Counted from the stretch's first letter, positions 13,701 to 26,564 are shown. The stretch: DNA of 64,000 nucleotides from Akebia trifoliata (GCA_017979445.1 CM030705.1:9870679-9934678), one strand, 5' to 3'. Numbers and translations are program-made. The notes: generated from the letters alone by a model not told the origin.

Positions 13701-14062
13701 AATTCAAATTCAAATCAAATAAGTTAGGAAGGAAAAAAAAACGAAACCTGAAAAAAAAAAACACTTGAGAATCATAGATCTCTACAAATTTCATAATTCA
13801 GATACCGAATAAAATAAATTTTCTTACCGTAACACGATTTTTGTCCTTCTCGTAATCAACTTCGCTCGGCAAAGAAGACTGAAAATTGGAAGAAAAAAAG
13901 AAGAAGATGAAACTCTCTGTTTTTCGTTGTGGAAACAAAACAGAAAATAAGATGAATTTGAGAAGCACAAACCATGAAATAGAGAGAATCTCCATTGAAA
14001 AGAGGTCGAATAGGTTTCTTCATAGAAGAAGAGAGCCTGCGAAGCGCCAATGCCATCGCCAT
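7778..14062 (-). CDS. SHMT: serine hydroxymethyltransferase, mitochondrial
   Basis: PLP enzyme that interconverts serine + tetrahydrofolate with glycine + 5,10-methylene-tetrahydrofolate; in leaf mitochondria it works with glycine decarboxylase in photorespiration. Fifteen exons on the minus strand: 14062-13973, 13878-13828, 13676-13590, 13372-13251, 13065-12989, 12090-11966, 11465-11373, 10134-10042, 9619-9422, 9312-9208, 8897-8832, 8698-8621, 8423-8312, 8206-8096 and 7926-7778. They sum to 1557 nt (518 aa plus TGA), the usual plant mitochondrial length. The N-terminus [20 protein letters not shown] is a typical presequence. The PLP lysine is in [13 protein letters not shown] (exon 9). [12 protein letters not shown] and [13 protein letters not shown] are family signatures. 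All junctions are GT-AG and in frame, with no stops. Intron 5 contains a transposon-like element. Confidence 0.96.
12154..12543. mobile_element. MITE-like element in SHMT intron 5
   Basis: The ends are imperfect inverted repeats: TGTAACGTCCCAGCCCCACA at the left, and a right end that reads TGTAATATCTCAAGCTCACA on the opposite strand. An internal palindrome around 12465-12535 uses TTGTCCG/CGGACAA-type arms. The element sits in an intron, away from splice sites. Its superfamily is not clear to me. Confidence 0.6.
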
Positions 14063-14237
14063 ATCTTCCTCACTATCCTTCTCTCTTCTGTGGCTATTTG
14101 GTTTTCGCTTTTGATTTGTCCGTTGGTTGGGTTGGTGGTTATGAAAAAGAAAAATGCACTAAAATTACAGGAAACCGTATTGTCTGGATGCAGAATATTA
14201 AGTTTTAAGAGTTTAAATTAGTTGAAAAAAGGAGAGC

Positions 14238-14515
14238 TACTATTGGTACCCAACTTTTACTTATCACACCCCACTTTCTTAGACTATTTGTCCCATCCAA
14301 TTAAAAATTAAAGCACATTCTTTAAACATTATAACACTCGTTCGGTAATTGTTTACAATTATGATTAGTCTCGTATAGAATCCTAATCCCTAAGAGATAG
14401 AAATCCATAATATAAAAAAATGAAAACGTTTCTATTGGCACCCCAACTTTTACTTATTCTCAATTATTCACATATGTTTAATGGGGTGTAATAAGTAATA
14501 GTTGGGTGTCAGCTC
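14238..14515. mobile_element. copies of the CTATTGGCACCCAACTTTTACTT MITE family
   Basis: Around 14240 and 14432 the motif TATTGG(C/T)ACCC(C)AACTTTTACTT occurs, and a complementary end lies near 14490-14510. These match the ends of elements at 26565-26807 and 27493-27675. The arrangement suggests one complete short copy (about 14428-14515) beside a longer, partly degraded one (14238-14390). Confidence 0.6.
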
Positions 14516-15631
14516 AATTATTCACATATGAATGAATATCTTTTTCTCATTTTTTTAAAAATGTTATAACTTCTAATTTATAATTTTGTTGAAAATAAAT
14601 ATTACCTTTGTTATCTTGTTAATTTTTTTTATTTAAATATAAATCATTAAATTTTTTAGTAAACATAGTTAAAAGTTTATGTAATTACTTTACATCCTTA
14701 TTTATCCTTTTTAATATTTTAATTATTTTTATCTAAAAACTCTTATTAGATATTCCTAAACAATGTGATTAATCCATTAATTACTCAAGTCCAATTTCAC
14801 CATTTATATCTATAATTTAAATATATTTAGTTAGTCCACATAATTTAAATTTTAAATTGAAAAAAAGAAAAGAAAAAAGTGAGGATAATAAAATAGGGGA
14901 GATAAATTTGAAGTACATCTGATCCGAAGTTGTTTAGGGATTTAAACATGTAAGGTGGGAATGAAGCCCACAACCCAATGGTGCCACGTAGTAGCCATCA
15001 TCCCAAATCCAGCCACTCATGCCCTATCCGAATTTCCTCCACTCCAAACCACAAGTTGCTGTCGTTTATGGATTCATGCTAGTGTTCAACTTATGGTGTC
15101 ACTTTCTAACTATATATTATAATCAGAGAGATGGGCTGAGACTGAGAGGGAGAGTCCATATTTGATGGACTCCGGAGGATACAAAAACCTTTTACATGAT
15201 GATCACGTACACCTCCTACCACATGGCACTGATTGGTGGGCCAAATGTTCATGCGTTTAATGGGCCCAAAAAGATTCCGATTTTGGGTCACAGGTCCATC
15301 AGGGTGATCCATACCGGTCCATCTTCAAAGAGAAAACAGCCATAGGTTGTCTACCCAGCCAGTAAATTAGCCCGAATAAATCTGGGCTAGGTTTGGGCTA
15401 GATAATTTGGCCTGATTAAAGCAGTCAAAGCCCATCCTGGCTTGAGACCCAAGTTGATCTTGCAATTGGCCAGACTGTCCAATGAAAAGAAAACAGTTGC
15501 TGGCCTGCCTGGCCAGTAAATTTACCTGCATGTGGCTGGGCCACGTGTTTACAGTCACCAAGCCCAGAGAGGCCCATTAGTGTTCCAAACCTTGTTATAC
15601 TCCTTTTACATAGAATATGATCTTTGATGAA
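14516..15631. other. intergenic; no gene seen
   Basis: AT-rich up to about 14900, then GC-richer sequence to 15600. That part holds GGCCCA-type motifs and related AGCC(C)AGTAAATT(A/T) segments at 15355 and 15512. No reading frame here looks like a gene. Confidence 0.5.
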
Positions 15632-15814
15632 GAATAATGTTGAAGTGACCTCAAGATTGTACCTCATGTCGCGCACATCCTGACGTGAAAATGTATAGGA
15701 ACTATAGATGCTTTTCATCGAGATACAATTCAGAAAGAATCTATGATTCCTACACACTTTCGCATCAGGATGTGCGATATGAGATACAACCTTGAGGTCA
15801 CTCCAGAACGAGTC
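15632..15814. mobile_element. Mutator-type foldback MITE (copy M1)
   Basis: Long inverted arms (GAAGTGACCTCAAGATTGTA against TACAACCTTGAGGTCACTCC). The flanks form a 9-bp duplication with one difference, TTTGATGAA (15623-15631) and TTTGGTGAA (15815-15823). The centre contains AACTATAGATGCTTTTCATCGAGA, abbreviated here as the family core 'CATAGAT + pyrimidine run'. The same family as the copy at 53173. Confidence 0.8.
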
Positions 15815-15917
15815 TTTGGTGAATTATAATAAGTTGTATAGTGGTAAACCAAATCATATTTGGATGAAAATTAGTAATCTAATTCTTTAAAATATGTGAC
15901 CATCATTTTTACAGGAT

Positions 15918-15919
15918 GA

Positions 15920-15947
<28 letters not shown>
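15918..15947. repeat. (GA)n microsatellite
   Basis: An uninterrupted GA run of about 28 bases. Confidence 0.95.
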
Positions 15948-15951
<4 letters not shown>

Positions 15952-16517
15952 GAGAACATCTATTAATTCACCAATAAGTTGTGAAAATGATGGAATATGT
16001 CACCCCAAGATGTCCCAAAAAATATAGGATCCAAAAACAGTTTAAAGCCAATACACATCTAAATGAACATTAACTCACTCTACAAATTCTGAGTGTGTGT
16101 GTTTGAAAGAGTGATCACCTCACCCTCCAGAAACTCAAAAACTAAAAGTTATTGGGAAAGCCCACAAAACAATAAATTGAATTTAAAACATACAAAAGCT
16201 TCAAGATATGACACGCAGACTCAACATCTTGTACCACCTTCTCATATGTACAGTTGGTTATACAATTGAAAAGACAAGACTGTGTGTAACTTTCCGAGAG
16301 TCCTCGAAGCATCAAACCCATACAAGTTACCTCATAACCACCGTAAAGAAACTCTTCCAGAGAGAAACAAGATGCATGTTTCCCAGACAAATCTTCAAAC
16401 GTTAAGAAGCAGAAGACAAATAAATTTTCCTCGTCCAAAACAAGTTTTACGAGTTAGAATTCAAAAACTATGGAGAAAGTAACAGAACCGTACGATAAAA
16501 AAGATAATTTAACCTTT

Positions 16518-19500
16518 TCAAAGGCGGAGATAACCATTTCTTCCCTGAAGTCCACCTCCAATAGTTCTCTTTAAAAATGACTTTCTATTAAGAGACCAAC
16601 TCCTCTTCAATGCCCGCTGCTTCCTCCAAGAAGTTACACGGACATATAAAGCAGGGAAAGTGAAGCAAAGCAGTAAAAGCAGAAGTAATGCAACACAGAG
16701 AAATAAGACATTTTGGAACCCATCTTTTATTGCAGGATCTTTTTGCACAGTCCATGGAACACCTCCCACATTCATCCCGAAAACTGTTAAGAACACCCAC
16801 CCAAGAAGAGGGTGTTAGAATTACATGGTTCTCATTATGATGGAACTGCATTGAGAGGCAATTAAACTGAATATAGATTTTACCTCCAGTGACAATGGAT
16901 AAAGGAAGGAATATTATTGAAAGAAATGAGAGATAGTAAAGCTTCTTGTTTATTTGCTCGGATTGCCAACTGTCGAGACTGGCCTGGATTGCTGTGACAC
17001 GATTGGCTATGAACCCAACATTCTCTTTTAGTCTCCTGACACGACCAATTATCTCTTCAAGAGAGACAATGTCTTCACTAGCAAACCAACTTTTGGTCGC
17101 ACATTTTTCTTTGACACGTGGAAAGACTTGCTCACCATGTGCAATCACCTGTATTAAAGAAAAAAAAAATTATAGTTTGATTCACAGTGGAGCTCATGGT
17201 GTACTTGATTTCAAATTTAAATGGCCGTAGGCCAAATTAGTAGATCTACACATAAATCAATCCAATCAGGTATTGTGACCATTCATCCTACCAATTCATT
17301 TGGATGCTCAGAAAAGCTACATTGATTGCTGTCGAAAGAAGTTGATACCATATATGCTTACTGTTAAGTGTATATTCTCCTCCACTCTTGGGTGTGTCAT
17401 ACCCCAGTTAAGCCTTGTGACCCTCTTATATTCATAGTTCACCCCCTCTCCAACAGATTGGTCTTTTGGAGTAGTTGGTTGGTTAACACTTATGATTATC
17501 CGACTGGGATAGCTTTTGGTTTAGGATATTTCCTTGGTGAGGGACATCAAATGATGCACAAAGAACACTGCAATTGCCCCCACAGAAGCTATCCTTACAG
17601 TCTACGATCTTTTTGGGTATCTGTTTACTCAATATAATTTGACCTGAGAACTTGGATTTGGGTCTGAGCTTCAGGACTCCATCAACAATCAAGTTTTGTC
17701 ACGATTAATCCAGTAGAAAAGAAAAATTATTTCATCAACTGAATGATACTGACAAGCATGGTAAAGATTAGGTCAGGTTTGGGTCCAATTTTAGACCCAA
17801 CTGCTAATCAGATTAAATATGGACATACCGGAATTTGACCAGTTGATACTCCTATTATGTGGCCTATCCAACCGGTATCTTAGATTATATCTTTTAATGA
17901 ATATTGCATGACTTCATTGTGTTGTTTCTTTTTCCTCATGAATGATTGGAGTCTACAAAACTACCTGCAAGAGGCGTTGCAAATTCAGATGCATTTTGGG
18001 GAATCTTCTGTCATCCAGCATTTGTTTCTTCAAAGCAAAACCTCCTGCGCTCAAGGAAAAGGGATCAGCCTTTTCTCTTTTTCTTTTTGAAAAAATCTGG
18101 ACTTGAAACCATGACCTCGAAGTTAATATGTCAACCAACAGAGCTATGGTTCCAAGCCCAGCTCACACTGAATTTTAAACATAGAATAAACCATGAGAAC
18201 TGGAAAATAACTAGGATATAAATACTCAATAAATTTCTACATTTTTCAAATGGATCACCCATTTAAGTTTCTAAATGGCCTATACTTCATTTAGCAAGAG
18301 AAAATCTTTGACTACTGAAATAGTTCCAAACATAAAGTAGACCTACTGCAAGAATTTTGTTTTTCAAAAAGATCTACTTGCAAGTATCAATGTGGCACCT
18401 CTTAACATCTGTGGGAAGAGGTTAGTTCAAAATCAGGATCAACCATGTGCACTTTATTCCATAGTTACATAAATTATGGTTAAACATGCTCATTCTCTAC
18501 AAGTTAGTAGTTCTTAACATGCCCTTATGAAGCAAAGAGATGAAATATCTTTTACAGTGTTCTAAATTGGAGAAAGAGTGGATAACATTCAACTTTGACA
18601 AAAGCTTGCTAGTCTGAGGCGGGTTGGAGATGGAAGCAATTTTAAGTCAGAGGGAGAAAAGATTTCTACGATTTTCCAAGACTCAATTGGCACAAAAGGA
18701 TAGCAACAAATCGGAAAAAAAATAATTACTAAACAAGGTCCTTTCCCAAGGTCCATTGGTTTTAATATCTTGGTGGAAGGCACCTGCCGAATCTCATAAT
18801 TTTGGTCTACAAGAGGATGTGCTTCCACATCTATCAGGTGGATAGCACACCAATCAACCAAGAGGAAAACTTTCTAAGATGATAATTAGATCCATCTATG
18901 CATTACGGATAAAAATGTTGAGAAATCAAGAAATGAACATGTAAACAAAATAAACTAGCAGGAATGAAGATGTTATGGCTAAGTGGAACGACTGAGAAAC
19001 ACAAAATTAGAAATCCATGAATTGGTGAACTATAGCAGCCCAATAGGTGATGAAATAAGCTTGAGTGATGAAATAAGGGTGAGTCTGTTGAGATGGTTTG
19101 AACATTGGCCAACAAGAAGAACGTGTAAGGTTGAAGGTTCGAAAAGAGCAAGAGAAATACCAGAAAGGATTGGATTGTATTGAGAGCAGACATGAAATAA
19201 TTGAATTAAAATGACATGGCTTAGGGAATTTAATGGATAAATGAGACTTTGTTTAGTCCAGTCCAAATAGTTGGGTAAGGATTTGGGGATGATGAAGAAT
19301 TTCGGGCTCAAGCCCAAAGCATTAATTGAAGTATGGCATCATCACAACCAATAAGACAGCAAGTTCACAAATAAATGAAGAATTAAGTCAACTTCTTCTC
19401 ACTTTTGTCTTTTCCTATAAGCTCAAATACACGGATTAGCAAACTAGGTGGCAAGAAACAGTATAAACAGGGAGTTTCCGAACATAACAATTTATTTTCA

Positions 19501-20765
19501 CTAAGAAGGTGGGCATTTTGCTAATTGGTAAGGTTTGTGAGCATTGATACCATGACCTGGATTCAAAACCTGCCTTCACCCACAAATCACAAATCACTAA
19601 CCACTAACTCGCTTGCCTATCAAAAAAATTCATGGTGGAAATGACGGGAAGGTAATAAGTTAGAAAATGAAAGAAGCCTATATATAAAGTAAGCAGAGAT
19701 AAACTTCTCCCACCATATTGAAGATGCTTTTGTATCTATAATGAGAATTAGACCTTTCCAAACTGAACCCAGCCGACACCCACCAAACAGGATGCATAAA
19801 AATAGGGGAAAAAAACAGAACTCTTCCAACCCAACCTAGCGTCAAGAACCCAAAATTAAGAATATGCCCACATCTTAAAGTCATGACTTTTTTCATTTTT
19901 CTTTTTTTCTTTTTAAATTCAATATCTTACTTTCTTTGTGACTAAAAAGAGGAAAAATTAAAAAAGATGAAGGAATTCATTGAGGCAATTAAAAGTATCG
20001 TTTGATGGCAACTTTACCTTTATCCAATTCAAGCTCAACCGAATCCAACTCCATCTCGAGCTTGGTCACTATATCCTGAAGGTGATCCATATGTGAGTCA
20101 ACAACATGAACAACGAGATTTGAGACGGTTCTCGGAACAGGATTGTCAGCCTCCTCTGAATGATTCATCGTCAATAGAAACTCAAGAACATGTTCCCTAA
20201 TCACAATCCCACTCCCCTCCTCCTCGCCTCTAACCAAATTGGGACTCTCCACACTTGGAATTTCCGAAAGAAGCGATTGACCCGTAGGTGAGAAACCCAA
20301 TCTAGGAACACGACCCAAAGATACAGTGATCACAGAATTCTCGGTGATTCTTGCAGCAATTTTGATTGTAAAATTACTCATAGTGGGTCCTGGTGAATTC
20401 ACCCGGAATACAAGGGCCCCATCGACATGCCCACAAAAGGGTCCATTGCTGACAAGCGAAAGGATGTCTTGGAGTTTCAAAGGAGGGCAAAGTACGTCGA
20501 TCAGGTATTGAGCAGACAATGAGAGCTTCTGATTACCCTTTGGAAGCTCTACATGATACCAACAAAATTCTCCATCTCTACCTTCGGTAAGATCCCATTC
20601 TTTGTTAAAATAATTCCCCAACCCATCGAACAGATAAGCTTTCTGTCTCACGGCCCCAGGGAAATGGGTTCGATAGTGGCGAGTTTCCTTTATAGGAAAT
20701 TCTGTGGAGGGTTCTATGCCCATTTCCTCTGCTTCTCCATTCCCTTCTTCTAGAATGCCCTCCAT
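16518..20765 (-). CDS. CorA-like magnesium transporter family protein
   Basis: Predicted membrane protein of the CorA/Mrs2/Alr1 superfamily, probably transporting Mg2+. Exons on the minus strand: 20765-20018, 18044-17965, 17148-16884 and 16783-16518 (452 aa). The last part has the family layout: a helical stretch ending EQINKKLYYL, transmembrane helix 1 (LSFLSIIFLPLSIVTGVF), the signature GMN in GMNVGGVPW, then transmembrane helix 2 (VLFLCVALLLLLLLCFTF). The basic tail KKQRALKRSW-like segment follows. The GMN triplet is split from helix 1 by intron 3, which falls inside the codon before it. Exon 1 (249 codons) is the soluble N-terminal domain with an acidic start (MEGILEEGNGEAEEMG). It resembles the plant CorA-like group distinct from classical MRS2/MGT, an assignment from memory. 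Membrane location is not predictable here. Confidence 0.9.
18085..18172 (-). mobile_element. tRNA-derived SINE in CorA-like intron 1
   Basis: On the minus strand CATAGCTCTGTTGGTTGACA (A-box region) is followed by GAGGTCATGGTTTCAAGTCC (B-box region) and an A-rich tail. It pairs with the copy at 6345-6440, sharing TTGACA...TT(T/C)GAGGTC. Confidence 0.6.
18970..19300 (+). mobile_element. RTE-type LINE 3' remnant
   Basis: A broken reading frame contains VSLLRWFEHWPTRR, which resembles the LRWFGHVQRRP block near the C-terminus of plant RTE-type LINE reverse transcriptases. The 3' part (TAGTTGGGTAAGGATTTGGG at about 19268) resembles the usual tail 'TTGGGATAAGG' of these elements. Multiple stops are present. 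Located in intron 1 of the CorA-like gene. Confidence 0.6.
19506..19627 (+). mobile_element. tRNA-derived SINE copy
   Basis: A box TTTTGCTAATTGGTAAGG, B box CTGGATTCAAAACC, then a body shared with the copy at 3761 (CCACTAACT(C/T)GCTTGC) and an A run. The copies at 3761 and 19506 match through head and tail. Confidence 0.7.
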
Positions 20766-21896
20766 ATACTTTTAAGTTTCAACAAAATTGACTCCTAATT
20801 CTCGTTAATCTCGCTTAAACAGATCAACATAAACGATAAAAAGACCGAATCCTGAAAATAATGATCAACACTTCAACCCCTTTAATTTAAAATTTTGATT
20901 AAATTGAACTATTTCAATATTGGAATTTTGATTAGTACTCAATCTCTTGTGATGAAATTTAGTATGAGAAATGAAAAAACACAAATCATACCTTCAATTA
21001 AATTTCTAGCAATATTTCAAATCTTCTCCATTTAATCCAACTCATAAAGATTCAAACTTTTAGCATTCCTTCAATCAAAAAAAAAAAGATTTCAAATTTT
21101 CTCCATTTAATCCAACCCATGAAAACCCTCAAAGATTCAACCTTTTGGCATTCGTTCAAACCCCAAAAACAACTAATATTCTATGCTTAATCGAACAAAT
21201 TATTGACCAAAAAACCAATAAGAAAAGAACCCGAAATACTCTTACCTCATCCAAACCCCAGAGAATCACCAACCCATCTTCCAACATCACAAAAAACCAG
21301 ATTTAGAAAAAGCAAAACTCATCCCCTCCTGGAAGCTTGTTCAACCAACCAATGATAAAGATGTGGAGGCTCTCAACTGTCAACCCACATTAAAAATTAG
21401 AATATAGGAAGAGAAGTGGATGCACATGTAATCCCAACGGTACGATTGTTTTCTATGCAGTTTCGCTGAATTTTCCTTCTCTTCCTAACAATAATTGAAA
21501 TTTAATAATATCGAGTTATTTTAAAATCTTTTAAAACAAAGCCCACCGCCTAGTCCATAAAAGCTGACCCTTCCATGTTTAATTGTTTTGGCGAATATTT
21601 GCCATGCCCCCCCTGCTTTCGAACTTTCATTTATAATTTTCTATGGAATTTTCAAGCGCGTGTTTGGATTTTGGTTTGCTCCCATGATTTCAACTTTCGC
21701 GGGGAGCCAAAGTTCGGCAAGAGTATATTTGCATTTATAAAAGGGTAAATTCTTAAATAATTATAATAGTTTTTGAATATTATCAAAATATTACAAGTTT
21801 CATTGTATTATTAAAAACTATTGTATTTGTCGTATTTGATCAAAATACCCTAAAAAATATGGGCTACCATGAAATTAACCAATTTATACGAGTAGG
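20766..21896. other. upstream region of CorA-like gene; no further gene seen
   Basis: Probably contains the 5' leader and promoter. A possible leader intron could end near 21240-21260, where a minus-strand GT follows a purine-rich stretch; this cannot be settled by eye. AT-rich phrases such as TCTCCATTTAATCCAAC recur at 21026 and 21101, a short local duplication. Confidence 0.4.
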
Positions 21897-22252
21897 CAGG
21901 GGCGGAGCCAGGATTTTACCCATAAGGGGGCAGCGTAAGAGTGAAAAAAAAAATTGTGAGAGCAACTAAGATTATAATTTTTTTTTGTGGGAGTAACATA
22001 AGAGTGAAAACTTTTTTGTAGGGACAAATAAGAGTGTAAAAGAATTTATAAGAGACAATGTTAGAGTGGAAAAAATTTTGTGGGGGCAACTAAGAGTGTA
22101 AATATTATTATTTTTTTTTTGTAGGGGCAATAGCGACAAATTTCTTTATCAACCACGATTATATGTTGTAATAATCCATTACTTCCTAGGTAGGCCTGAA
22201 AATACTTATAGGGGCAAGTGCCCCCATTGCCCCCATTCTAAATCTACCCCTA
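21897..22252. mobile_element. non-autonomous hAT-like element
   Basis: The left end CAGGGGCGGAGCCAGGATTT and right end (TAGGGGTAGATTTAGAATGG on the other strand) are short inverted repeats of the hAT type. The flanks CGAGTAGG (21889-21896) and TGAGTAGG (22253-22260) form an 8-bp duplication with one mismatch, as expected for hAT. The interior repeats the phrase AAGAGTG(A/T)AA four times. No transposase is visible. Fragments with the same ends occur at 44.3, 47.2, 47.9, 48.5 and 58.4 kb. Confidence 0.8.
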
Positions 22253-22669
22253 TGAGTAGGTCTACCTAGTGTATGATACGATCTAGGCTCAAAAGACAAG
22301 TTTTGTCTTTCTCAACAAATTTCATTCTTCTTTCTTTCTTTCTTCTTCATTTTTCATTCTTCTCCATTCATCATCTTCTTTCAAGTACGGGAAGAAAGAG
22401 AAAAAAAAAATTATTTTGATTTTCATCTTCTTCACTTTTTAAAATTATCTCTTTTACAAGTCTTTGAGAAAGGGATTAAAGGTAACGAGAATTTTTATTT
22501 TTATTTCCATCTATGTAAGGAAGTGAAGTAATCTTCATTTCATTCATCCATTAAAATATTTATTTTGAAAAAAACTTTCTTCCATTCAATTTATGATTTT
22601 CTTCCAAATCTAAATGATTACAATCTAATTGTTGACATATCTATAGCATTCCCTTTATTAAGATAATTA

Positions 22670-23300
22670 CAGTCAAATTGTCATTAGATTATAAATATGC
22701 ATAATAGGGTTGACAAATATGTGTAGAAATGTTGACAAAAATGGTTTTAAAGATTGACAAAAATTCATAAAAACGTTGACAGATCTGTAACATTCCCCTT
22801 TAACAAGTTTTCCTTAATAATTTTTTTTAACAAACATGCATAGTACCATGTATTATGTCAACAAATCATATCCAATATTAATAATTTTTTCAATATCAAA
22901 TTTTGACAAATATGCATATAATTATGCATTAATTTGACAAACCATACGCAATATCAATAATTTACTCAATATCAATTGTTGATATACTATCATATTAATA
23001 TCCTATTGAAAAATATACTTCAATGCGTAAAATAATATTTTTATCTTAAGTTAAAATGATGACAATAAAATTGTCAAAAGATTACCAATATGCAGAATAA
23101 GGTTGACAAACATGTGTAAAAAATTTAACAAAAATACTTTAAAGGTTGGCAAATGTTAATAAAGACATTTACAAATCTGTAACATTCTTCTTTAATAAAA
23201 ATTTTCAATACAATTTTTTGATAAACATGTATAGTACCATGCATTGCGTCAACAAACCATATACATTATTAATAACTATTTCGAATGTCATTCACTACAA
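22670..23300 (+). repeat. diverged direct repeat, period about 390 bp
   Basis: Sequence at about 22678-22910 recurs at about 23071-23300. Shared landmarks in the same order are GGGTTGACAAA/AGGTTGACAAA, ATCTGTAACATTC, ATAGTACCATG and a CAACAAA(C/T)CATAT block. It is AT-rich and non-coding. TTGACA recurs many times in this stretch. Confidence 0.65.
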
Positions 23301-26300
23301 AATACTATAATTAAATTATAAAAAAAGAAAAAGAAAACACATTGTTTATCATAAATTCATATTTACAAATCAATGTTTTATTTCCTACATTCTAACAAAT
23401 CCATTGTAATGCGATATTGATAATGCTTAAATGTTGCTTATTTTCACATAATTATCATAAGTATTATCATGTTAATAATCCAAACATTCTTTGTTTTAAG
23501 TTCATTATGCGATAATTCTTTTAATTGTAGGGTAATCTTAATCATGGAACTTAATATTGGAGAATATAAGCATGATGAAGTCTAATTTGATAGTGTAGGT
23601 GATTGTTTGGAAAGATCTTGAGGTTTATTTATGGATTGTTGGGTTTTAGAAGAGAGATAGGATTCATATCTTAAAACTTCTTTAAATGGGCTTATCGAAA
23701 CCTTTTAGTGCTTTGCTACCATCTGATTGGATATTGTCTATAGTGTTGGATAAGCAACTCAAGCCTACTTAAAAACCTCTTTTAGATGTTGAATCTATTT
23801 TCCTTCAAAAGTTACAAAGAACCCTTAGATTTTTCTCGAGTATGTCAAACCTTGCCTTGTGCACGTATGCACAACTCAATCACCCCCATCCTCTGTCTTT
23901 TCTTTGGATTCCACACTCATTTTTATTGGTTCTCTAATCCCTATGCCATGCATACATTTACCAGGAACCAATGTCTCCCCTATTGAGTTTTTCTTTACCA
24001 TATTTTCCAACTCCTCTCACCTCCTTGCACCAAATGATAAGATTCTTTTTGACTACTTAGAAATCACATTCTTTCATATCACTATTGTTCTTCACCTATC
24101 CATCAGCCACCTCATTACTTCACTTTCTCTATTTAAACATTTGATCATCTACCATTTTTTATCTTTTGGTTTGGTCTCAATTCATTTAGAGCTAGGAGCT
24201 TGGGAGATTTCTCTTCTTCTTTATTTTCTTCTATTTTATTTTATTTTTGGTCTTGTCTTGACTTTACCATGCTAGGCTAAAACCCTTGCTAGGGCTAGAG
24301 AGGATGCCCATTCCCTTTCTCATTTTGTGACTTAGAGAGTGCACCTATGTAATGTAATTTTGAGGATTATTATTGAGATTTATCATTCACCACTTTTGTG
24401 TCTTATGTTGTATATTTCATGGTGTATGTCACATATACTCTATTGTTGGACTATTTCTAGGATTAATGAAGTAAAGAGATATTCTTAATCTTTTGTGAGT
24501 TTTTTTTTTTTTTTTTTTTTGTGTTGATTGATTTCTCGTGTCAAACATGAGTAATGCTCAGGACACTTGTATCACCCACAAACTTAGTGCTTAAAGTATA
24601 AATAGGGAAAAACCTTATTTTTATTAGAATTATTTAAGAATATTTATTGTTATATCTTAAGTGAGAGAAGAACTTATAGTTGTATTTCCTTTTATTGGAT
24701 TGCACTTACTAAAAACAAATGAGAATGATATAAACAATATTGCACATTAGTCAGTCACTTGCAACTATTTTTCATTTTTTATTTCATAAATCACACACAT
24801 CAATTCTTTCTCTTCTCATTTATTTTTCATTTGTAGTAGTCTTAATCTTATCCATCACCCCAATTCTTGTGTTCAACTTAGGGATTGCAAAATTGTAAAA
24901 CTTGACTACAATAATCTCTAGTTGCACTCTACTTTGTTACTTTACACCTTGATGTTTAGGGATCTTTAGTTGCATATATTTTATATGTAGACGGAATACA
25001 TTCTTGTATTTTCTTAATAATTTTGAACATGCACATTAAGGACGTAATAGATATCAAATATCACTTTTGTTTGGGTAATGCATTATATTGATCACCTAAA
25101 ATTATTGATATTGTGTATGGTTTGACAACTCCAAATTACGTGGCCAATCAATTCCATCTCAAGAATCCGATTGTTATAGTGTGTATCGCTAAAAAATTGA
25201 AAGATTTTAAATTCAAAGAAACATGTCAAATTCGTGATGATAATTTCGATAAATGTGCAGTTGATTTACAACAATGTCAATTATTTTATGACAACAATCT
25301 TGTAATTGTCAGACATAATAAGGGTAATTTGACTCTAAATGAACGAAATTGGAAATCTTAAAATATTGAAATTCTTTAACGAAACAAAGCATTTACAAAT
25401 ATAAAGACGAAAAGCATTTCAGATATGTTCAATCCTCTAAATCTCGTCTTTTCCCAATTATCTTTAAGTTCTTTAATATCTATGGTAAATTTCTACTAAT
25501 TTATACAACCTATCTTCAATCAACCGTCTTATTAGTAAACATCATATTTTTAAATAATTTTTTTTGTTCTTCTCAAAAAACCATGTTTAGTCACGGGTTT
25601 GAAGGTTTAAATGTTGAAGGCGAATCTTAAGCTTGAAGATGATTAGTTTTGTTTATAAAAAAAATCAAAGATAAAAGATTTCTCATTTTAAGGAAGATTT
25701 TCTTTTTTTAAAGGAGAGATTTTTTTTCATCACATTGCTCATAGGGTCTCTAGTCCACGGCACATCAAGCCTATCAATGGGGAAGCCATTCAATACATGA
25801 GGGCTGATGTGATTGGTGGATACTGAATTTCGTGAGCACGGACAAAAAAATTTAAGCAAAATTTTTTTGGATCGGTTAGTTCACACCATCCCTGCCCAAT
25901 TGCACTTTATCACTTAAAATTTGACCCTTGCACTCATTTTTATGATTGAACTCCAACAAAAATTAAATTTTTTGCATTTTTTTTCCTTTTTCTTCTTCGT
26001 CTTCAATCATCCCCACAAAAATTATAATTTGTCCAAAAATTTGTGCAAAAGAGACTGACTGATTTTTATAAATTTCCTTAATGAATAGACCAAAACACAT
26101 TATCATTTCAAGTCAATCAATTAATTAATAAATAATTAAATATCTTAAAATCAAAGAGAACACATGTCGAATAAGGTAGATGAACAAGCAGGTTATGCTA
26201 ATGAGGTGCAACTGATAGATTAGAAGAGATTATTATAAAAAAAAAAACTAAAAAAAAGATGTAATTAGGGTGCAATCTGCCACTAGTAGTGTGCGACTAG

Positions 26301-26560
26301 CGGTCCTTTTTTTTTTATAATAGTATTTGCCTATTGATAGGTAAAAACTACGATGTATCAGTAATTTCCTGTTAATACGTGGTCGAATCCAGATAAGTAC
26401 GGTATCCCGCTCCTATAGATAGAGATGATTACGTGGCACATTGTGATTGGATAATAAATAGGGATGCATGCTCGGCTTTGTTAAGAGCCCAGGTATTTTA
26501 TACTCCAATAAAAGCGTCCCTGAAAGACAGAGTTTCCTATTAAAAAAAAAAAAAAAAACA
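23301..26560. other. gene-poor AT-rich region
   Basis: No convincing gene. An 82-codon plus-strand frame at 25113-25361 starts MYGLTTPNYVANQF and has no recognised domain. A 138-codon frame at 23859-24275 is hydrophobic low complexity. The stretch 25785-25860 resembles 7460-7530 (both contain ATGTGATTGGTGGAT), so it belongs to a dispersed repeat. Poly-T runs lie at 24501-24520 and poly-A at 26541-26558. Confidence 0.5.
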
Positions 26561-26564
26561 GAAC

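Noticed and set aside
23859..24275. 138-codon frame of hydrophobic residues
   Set aside because: Composition follows the T-rich DNA; no domain, no gene-like context, and low-complexity runs of Leu, Phe and Ser.
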